A stretch of DNA of 11,977 nucleotides from CAYZQH01 sp050300015 (GTDB taxonomy: Bacteria; Pseudomonadota; Gammaproteobacteria; Pseudomonadales; Cellvibrionaceae): positions 1 to 11,977 of the forward strand of contig JBNKWZ010000031.1 in assembly GCA_050300015.1 (NCBI GenBank). The letters are read 5' to 3'. Below, in pieces: positions 7,351-11,977 of the stretch (the stretch's first letter is position 1; each line of letters starts with the position of its first letter). Position numbers and translations under genes: made by a program. The notes under the pieces were generated by a model. It was given only the letters and a program-made list of their open reading frames with translations, was not told the origin of the DNA and did not search any database.

Positions 7351-7690
7351 ACCTCGTATAGGGCTTTTTGCAAACGTATCCTTCCATAACCAGGCGTTAA
7401 TTCCGCTACGTCTTTTGCGCGTGCGTTGTTACTCGCTGTAATGCATCACATCAAATGCGTGTGAGTGTCTACATTTTATGGCTTGCAGGTACTTATCGGG
7501 CGCCGAACAACGCCAACATGCTCAGCACCTATCTCCGTCACGGTCCGTTTTCTCCATCCATCGGGGTTGGATGGAGGAATCTCTCGCCTAAGTGGTTAGT
7601 ATCCAGCGGACCATCCGGGTCCTCCAAGCATGCTATTAATGCAGCTTTCCTTCGTAAGTATAATAGTTGATGGCTTTTAATAAGGGGGGG
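7351..7690 (-). pseudogene. C-terminal relic of an IS66-family transposase (TnpC), frameshifted
   Basis: Three minus-strand frames together spell the C-terminal end of an IS66 transposase. Frame A (7690-7559) reads PLIKSHQLLYLRRKAALIAC, then LEDPDGPLDTNHL, matching the family pattern KREAAL..FLEDP..PLDTNHLER. Frame B (about 7569-7392) reads WRKRTVTEIGAEHVGVV, then ISTCKP, NVDTHTHL and DVAELTP, matching GRKNWLF.WTE.GAEHVG..QSL..TC...DPYTYL...VAELTP, with two in-frame stops. Frame C (about 7389-7351) reads LWKDTFAKSPIRG, the usual last residues. The rest of TnpC, TnpA, TnpB and the element ends were not found, so the copy cannot move by itself. It shows that this gene-poor stretch once received an insertion sequence. 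A seemingly open plus-strand frame at 7455-7670 is a shadow of it. Confidence 0.8.
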
Positions 7691-7835
7691 CGTCCGTGAG
7701 ACTAAGCGCACCATTTTAGCCATATAAAAATACTTCGACTATAGGCCTGCTGTGCCCCAGCCGGTATTCAGCCCCTTATCGTCACTCGAATTCAATTCTT
7801 TGATCTTCCTCTTACTTTGTACGGCTGGGCAATCA

Positions 7836-8063
7836 GCTTGATTGCATGAGCAGAACACTCGAGTCATGTGCTTCCAACTCAATAAGCTTACGGGCCATTA
7901 CCCTGCATGGTACATGATCACCCCTTTCGGTTGCTTCAACATAGCAGGCGTAAGCGATGTAGCGCTCGGTGACCGGCGCTCTATTGTGAGGAAAAATTGC
8001 AACTAACTTGTTGTTATTAAAGCGAAAATATAAAGCTCTAGGCCTTTCATAAATTAGACCATC
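7836..8063 (-). other. Open 76-codon frame without a normal start, possible gene fragment
   Basis: Between TGA at 8064-8066 and TGA at 7833-7835 the minus strand is open and reads protein-like stretches such as RALYFRFNNNKLVAIFPHNR and VTERYIAYACYVEATERG. It has no ATG, GTG or TTG in its first half and no clear ribosome binding site. I do not recognise a family. An open frame of this length can arise by chance, so this is only a candidate remnant. Confidence 0.2.
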
Positions 8064-8305
8064 TCACACAATGCTGCTTAACCATAAGGCTTGAAAATGT
8101 TACACGCGCGCAGTACAAACACAGCGAAATTGACTGGTATTTAGCCAGAGTTGAAAAGCCTTTTATCTGCAGCAAATTCAGCATTTTCGCCAAGTCACGT
8201 CAGCACTTTTTAAGCAACTCACAATGGCCTTATCGCGAATTGATGAATCATATTGCGAGGACGCATCAGCACGTTCTCAAAAGAGTAGAGATATCTGTTT
8301 AATAG

Positions 8306-8524
8306 GAGGCAATAGAAAAGAAAGGTTTGCATTCGCTTGGTACCGATCGCCAATGGAATGGTCGTCTGGAGAAAATAGAAGATAGTCAAGTTGGCGCGTT
8401 TATCCTCCTAGCTCAGGGAAATCGTACAGCCGTAGTTAATGGAGAACGCTACTCTCCTGAGATTTGGCTTACATACGAAGCCAACGACATTTTGTTGAAC
8501 ATGCGTTTTAAGATGCCAAATTAG
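8306..8524 (+). other. Short open frame after a strong AGGAGG, unassigned
   Basis: AGGAGG at 8304-8309 is the strongest Shine-Dalgarno-like site in the gene-poor stretch, but no ATG or GTG stands at a suitable distance; the first usable codon is TTG at 8327, 17 nt away. The frame ends with TAG at 8522-8524 and reads QVGAFILLAQGNRTAVVNGE near its middle. That segment recalls the AVINGK-type turn of small periplasmic domains in type II secretion or MSHA pilus proteins. The resemblance is weak, so it may be a remnant or chance. Confidence 0.2.
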
Positions 8525-8778
8525 AGATTGGTCTGACGCAATTGCAAGCAAGAAGTTGAAATACCAGGTACCGTCACATGCACCTGGCCATGATAACGAG
8601 TTTATTTTTGTGAAGGAACGAGGGTTCATGAGAACAGCGCGTCCCTTTATTACGATATAGGATTTAGCCTGTATTTTTCTGTTTCAATCCAAATAAACAA
8701 TCAAATCATGAAGGCGCGATAGCAATACTGCGAATAAAAAACAGGAAACGAAAGCGAGATCATAGACTTGACTAGATC

Positions 8779-9051
8779 ATGAACCTCTCTCGTGGGGACC
8801 TTTTGCGTGACAAATTAAGCTATTACCCGGCAATCTTTTATGTTGAGTTAATGCGGTACAAGGACGTGCCGCCATTGGCTGAACCGGCCAAATACCAGAG
8901 GTGTTGGGGTGCATTAGTATGGGCTGGTATACCAAAGCAGCACTATAAATCCACATTTTTCGTAATAGCCAACCGCTATAAGTGGCAAACCTGTTATTGC
9001 TGCCACTCAGAAATCAACCATTCTTGTCGCGGTGGACTAAACTGTCAGTAA
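8779..9051 (+). other. 90-codon open frame, probably not a gene
   Basis: An ATG-started frame encodes 90 residues with a Cys-rich end (CYCCHSE). No ribosome binding site precedes it, I see no domain or export signal, and I recognise no family. It is the longest ATG-started frame between 7724 and 9378. Confidence 0.12.
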
Positions 9052-9243
9052 TCAGCAAAAACCGAGGGTTCTAATGGGCTGGCACTAACACCGTGCGACG
9101 TATACACGTTATAGCAACCAGCACCATCGAAGCACGTTTCTGCTAGCGCTCCAAACCGCCAACGTGGTGTGCGTCGATACCAAAGACGGGCCCGATTATT
9201 GAAGCGATAGGGAAAAACTCATACGGATGATCAAAAAACCACC

Positions 9244-9329
9244 TGGAAATTGGCCTGCATTATGTACGTTGATAGACCAATTGATCAACTAGAAAATTCG
9301 CCTACTACGTGGGCTGGGCCTCAATTCCA
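9244..9329. repeat. Nested inverted repeats ahead of the right-hand operon
   Basis: TGGAAATTGGCC (9244-9255) is an imperfect inverted copy of GGCCTCAATTCCA (9317-9329). Inside it, GTTGAT (9268-9273) and ATCAAC (9284-9289) form a perfect 6-bp dyad with a 10-nt spacer, the size of a dimeric regulator site. The pair lies 50-135 bp before the first start codon of the operon. An operator role is inferred from position only. Confidence 0.3.
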
Positions 9330-9378
9330 TATTCGGGCGTTAGATTACCAATCATATTAACTGGCCATAGAGTTAAAA

Positions 9379-9696
9379 ATGAAAATAGCTGTACTCTTTT
9401 TCCTTTTGATGCGCCCTGGTGTTCACGCTATTGCTGACGGAGATGAGGCTGTAAAAACTGGATCTATCGGCCATAACAACACATTATCTGGCTCAACAAT
9501 TTTTTCCGGGAGCGAGAATATACATGTCGCTGTAGCTTTTGTTCATGGATTGGAAGTGCAAACAAAAAATGTCCATTTAGCCAAGCGTTTCGCTTCGAAG
9601 GGTGTTTTAAGTTCAATACGGATGCGGCAAACCGCGTCGGTTAATTTGACGTCATTAAAGACAGTCCTTATCACAAATACTATGAATAGAGCTTAA
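9379..9696 (+). CDS. Small putative secreted protein, unrecognised
   Basis: The 105-residue product begins with a plausible export signal: Lys at position 2, a hydrophobic core IAVLFFLLM and a VHA|IA cleavage site near residue 17. The rest is polar, rich in Ser, Thr, Asn and Gly, with no domain I know. AGAG lies 6 nt before the ATG and the stop is 7 nt before the cupredoxin gene, so it could be the first gene of the operon. In a second frame near 9590-9690 there are also protein-like pieces (FRFEGCFKFNTDAANRVG, then FDVIKDSPYHKYYE), which leaves open that this is a frameshifted remnant of a longer gene. Confidence 0.4.
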   Translation: MKIAVLFFLLMRPGVHAIADGDEAVKTGSIGHNNTLSGSTIFSGSENIHVAVAFVHGLEVQTKNVHLAKRFASKGVLSSIRMRQTASVNLTSLKTVLITNTMNRA

Positions 9697-9703
9697 CAGG
9701 CAT

Positions 9704-10360
9704 ATGACACATAAAACATTAGGCTATTTGACCTGCATTATTTTTAGTTTGCTACACACGGCCGTTGTTGCCACAGAATTAGAAGTTCAACTGACTGGAA
9801 ACCATGACACATTAGCGAACATTGTGGTGTACCTCGATCCCATTACAAATATCACACCACCCATTACCAATAAAACCATAGAAATTGGTCAACAAGGTAA
9901 ATCATTTAACCCATATATTAGCGTCATTCAACTCGGCTCTAGCGTTACATTTACCAATAAGGATGATATTACCCACCACATCTATTCACCCATTGGAGAA
10001 AATAAATTTGATTTTAAAATACGCGCAGGAGAACAATACAACAAGCATGATTTTGTTGCGACAGGTGAAGTTGCCATGGGCTGTAATATTCATGATTGGA
10101 TGAGTGGCTATTTACTAATACTTGACACTCCGTATTTTGACAAAACAGATGAAAGTGGACGCATTACCTTTAAAGATATTATTGAAGGTGAATATCAATT
10201 AACCATATGGCATCCCCAATTGAATACCCCAGACCACAAAATAGTTCAATTTGTTACCCTTAAAACATTCAAAAAATTAACCATTGACGTAAGAAACCTT
10301 ATTGAAAAAATACCGGAGCAAGAAAGCAATGAAGATTTTGATTTTTTAGAGAACTACTAA
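9704..10360 (+). CDS. Periplasmic cupredoxin ('methylamine utilization protein' type) with a C-terminal carboxypeptidase-regulatory-like domain
   Basis: The 218-residue product has a signal peptide cleaved around residue 23-24 (AVVA|TE). The cupredoxin fold covers about 25-140. Type 1 copper ligands are visible: a His in NKDDITHH (H91 or H92) and the C127-H130-M133 cluster in GCNIHDWMSGYLLI. It continues as DTPYFDKTDESGRITFKDI and ends the conserved part with EGEYQLTIWHP, a beta-sandwich of the carboxypeptidase regulatory-like kind. This layout is that of proteins annotated as plastocyanin-like or methylamine utilization proteins; no methylamine genes lie nearby, so the name should not be taken as function. 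It probably binds one copper ion for electron transfer or copper/redox sensing. The gene is 15 bp upstream of the c-di-GMP gene and almost certainly co-transcribed with it. An AGG lies only 3 nt before the ATG, a weak ribosome binding site. Confidence 0.9.
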   Translation: MTHKTLGYLTCIIFSLLHTAVVATELEVQLTGNHDTLANIVVYLDPITNITPPITNKTIEIGQQGKSFNPYISVIQLGSSVTFTNKDDITHHIYSPIGENKFDFKIRAGEQYNKHDFVATGEVAMGCNIHDWMSGYLLILDTPYFDKTDESGRITFKDIIEGEYQLTIWHPQLNTPDHKIVQFVTLKTFKKLTIDVRNLIEKIPEQESNEDFDFLENY

Positions 10361-10375
10361 TAAGATGGTTGACCA

Positions 10376-11977
10376 ATGAGAAGCCTACAGACTAAAATTT
10401 TTCTATTTTTTGTTCTGCTACTTTTATTTGTACAAGGCATATCTCTTTGGACACTTATTGAAATCAATAAAATACAAGAACAGCAAGAAATAGCGAACCG
10501 CCTAACCACCGCCAAAACCATATTTACCGAACAATTTAATAGCCGACGTTATTATCTAACTGCTTTTGCGGAAACTGCATCAAAAGATCATGGCATAAAA
10601 CAAGTATTTGAGGGTGACACTCGTAGCTTATTGGTTGCATTAAACAACCACCGAAAACGCATTGATGCTGATCTAGCAATGGCAATCTCAGAAAAAGGTA
10701 TTGTTAGCGCTCAACTACAAGTTAAAACAAATAATAAAGATCTAAAAAAGGTAACGCTAGGCATTGAAATAAGAAAACAATTTAGATTTCCAGATTGGCT
10801 GGATAGCCCAGAAACTGCGCATCTATATTTATTGGAAAACGAATTATATCAACTGAGCTTATCACCTCTAGAAGTTGGCTCTAAAGCCATTGGCTGGTTA
10901 GCCTTTGGTTTTAAAATCGACACAGAGTTGGCTAACTACTTCAACCAAATCACCAAGTTAAATACAGACTTCTTATTACAGGAGAATGGAAAATGGCGAT
11001 TAATAGCATCATCGAATGAGAATGCTGACCTCGCCTTCTCATTAAAGGTAATAAACAAGCAAACACCAAAAAGCCACATAGGTATAGGCCACGTCATTAC
11101 CGAGTTTGATGAGCACCAGCTAGGTTTGTCTATGTATGGCTTAAAATCAGAGTTTACAGCCGTACTGCGAAAACGTTGGTGGCAATTTCTACTTCTAGCT
11201 GGAGTCACCTTGTGCTTATCGCTAGCCAGCGCCTATTTTATTGCAGCTTCAATTACAAGACCTGTTAAACATCTTGTGAAACAAGCGAAAAAAATTGCCT
11301 TAGGTGATTATCATCAAAGCGTAGATGTTAAAGACAAGGGTGAGCTGGGTCAGCTGGCCCAAGAATTTACAACCATGCAATCTGCCGTATTGACGCGAGA
11401 AAATGCAATTAAACATAGTGCAAATCATGATGCTCTAACGAACTTACCTAACCGTAACGCTCTAATCCAAAAGCTCATTGAATTAGATAAAAACACGACA
11501 CCATTTATTACCTGTTGCTTAAACTTGAAGCGCTTGCAAGATGTTAATGAAACCTTAGGGCATGACGTAGGTGATTGGCTTATTAAAGAAGTAGCAAATC
11601 GTTTGAAAATGGTGCCTGAACAGCTATTCCTAAGCCATCTGGGTAGTAATGAATTTGTTCTTCTCTTTTCAGCTAAACAACATTCTGACTGTCAAAAACT
11701 ATCAGATAATATTAATCATGTCTTAGAAAAAGCCTGTACTTACCAAAACATTAACCTACAGTTACAAGTATGCAGTGGGTTTGCTATCTTTCCTGAACAT
11801 ACAAGTACGGTTAAATCAATATTACAATTGGCAGATACTGCTCTGCATTATGCAAAAAAGCACAATTATGTATGGCAGATTTACAATAAAAGCCTAGATG
11901 TTAATAGTGTAGAAAGATTAAACCTTATTAATGACTTAAAGCATGCAATTAAAGACAATCAACTTGAGCTTCATTAT
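10376..11977 (+). CDS. Membrane sensor with HAMP, degenerate GGDEF and the start of an EAL domain; 3' end outside the window
   Basis: The frame is open for 534 codons to the right edge. In order: a membrane helix (8-28), a periplasmic sensor region (29-265) without a domain I can name, a second helix (270-291), HAMP (292-345, with SITRPVKHL), and GGDEF (about 347-510, starting HDALTNLPNR). Then comes LNLINDLKHAIKDNQLELHY, the usual beginning of an EAL domain, where the window ends. The cyclase motif is GSNEF (423-427): the second Gly and the metal-binding Asp are replaced, the upstream FK/ND region reads LNLKRLQDVNE, and no RxxD inhibitory site is present. Diguanylate cyclase activity is therefore unlikely. 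The layout resembles LapD-type receptors or HAMP-coupled phosphodiesterases; which one depends on EAL residues outside the window. Coupling to the upstream cupredoxin gene suggests that the periplasmic region senses copper or redox state through that partner. Confidence 0.9.
   Translation, partial: MRSLQTKIFLFFVLLLLFVQGISLWTLIEINKIQEQQEIANRLTTAKTIFTEQFNSRRYYLTAFAETASKDHGIKQVFEGDTRSLLVALNNHRKRIDADLAMAISEKGIVSAQLQVKTNNKDLKKVTLGIEIRKQFRFPDWLDSPETAHLYLLENELYQLSLSPLEVGSKAIGWLAFGFKIDTELANYFNQITKLNTDFLLQENGKWRLIASSNENADLAFSLKVINKQTPKSHIGIGHVITEFDEHQLGLSMYGLKSEFTAVLRKRWWQFLLLAGVTLCLSLASAYFIAASITRPVKHLVKQAKKIALGDYHQSVDVKDKGELGQLAQEFTTMQSAVLTRENAIKHSANHDALTNLPNRNALIQKLIELDKNTTPFITCCLNLKRLQDVNETLGHDVGDWLIKEVANRLKMVPEQLFLSHLGSNEFVLLFSAKQHSDCQKLSDNINHVLEKACTYQNINLQLQVCSGFAIFPEHTSTVKSILQLADTALHYAKKHNYVWQIYNKSLDVNSVERLNLINDLKHAIKDNQLELHY

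Larger units (their letters stand above)
7724..9378. other. Gene-poor intergenic stretch
   Basis: Apart from the doubtful open frames listed at 7836-8063, 8306-8524 and 8779-9051, I find no gene, tRNA, riboswitch or CRISPR array in these 1.65 kb. Stops are frequent in all six frames. Together with the IS66 relic just to the left, it looks like decayed DNA left after gene loss or insertion. Confidence 0.5.

Noticed and set aside
7552..7576. Hairpin CTCCATCC/GGATGGAG with a 9-nt loop
   Set aside because: It falls inside the transposase relic, has no T-tract and no gene ends next to it, so a terminator or recombination role is not supported.
7455..7670. 71-codon plus-strand open frame
   Set aside because: It lies antisense to the IS66 transposase relic, which explains the coding-like bias here.
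9244..9345. attC-like integron recombination site ending in GCGTTAGAT
   Set aside because: The GTTRRRY core is present at 9339-9345, but no matching RYYYAAC core stands at a suitable distance and the inner stems do not follow attC geometry.
10936..11208. Minus-strand 90-codon frame
   Set aside because: It is antisense to the periplasmic and second membrane segments of the HAMP-GGDEF-EAL gene and carries no independent signal.

Overview
The window looks like a gammaproteobacterial chromosome segment. This is inferred from an outer-membrane porin ending in an aromatic residue, GGDEF/EAL proteins, a periplasmic propeller sensor kinase, an IS66 relic of the LDTNH type and a riboswitch-like leader resembling proteobacterial btuB leaders. 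The species cannot be named. Five protein genes are well supported, two of them cut by the window edges. Two decayed genes, one likely regulatory RNA and one small doubtful gene complete the list.

Left part (1-3333, minus strand). A large membrane sensor kinase carries 14 Reg_prop propeller blades, a Y_Y_Y domain, one membrane helix and a HisKA domain, and runs off the left edge. Just upstream, on the same strand, lies the broken start of a second gene of the same family: signal peptide, first blade, in-frame stops and a late-blade fragment.

Middle (3600-6991). A plus-strand porin gene has a leader of about 300 nt. The leader reproduces, in order and spacing, most landmarks of a cobalamin riboswitch, but with several deviations, followed by hairpins leading to the ribosome binding site. 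Convergent to the porin is a REC-GGDEF-EAL response regulator with an intact phosphodiesterase domain and a cyclase motif mutated to GGDAF.

Gene-poor stretch (6992-9378). About 2.4 kb holds no convincing intact gene. It contains the C-terminal remnant of an IS66 transposase in three reading frames (7351-7690, minus strand) and some unassigned open frames.

Right part (9379-11977, plus strand, more AT-rich). A probable operon encodes a doubtful small secreted protein, a periplasmic cupredoxin of the 'methylamine utilization protein' type with His and Cys-His-Met copper ligands, and a membrane HAMP-GGDEF-EAL protein with a degenerate GSNEF motif, cut by the right edge. The arrangement suggests periplasmic copper or redox sensing feeding into c-di-GMP signalling. 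That link is inference.
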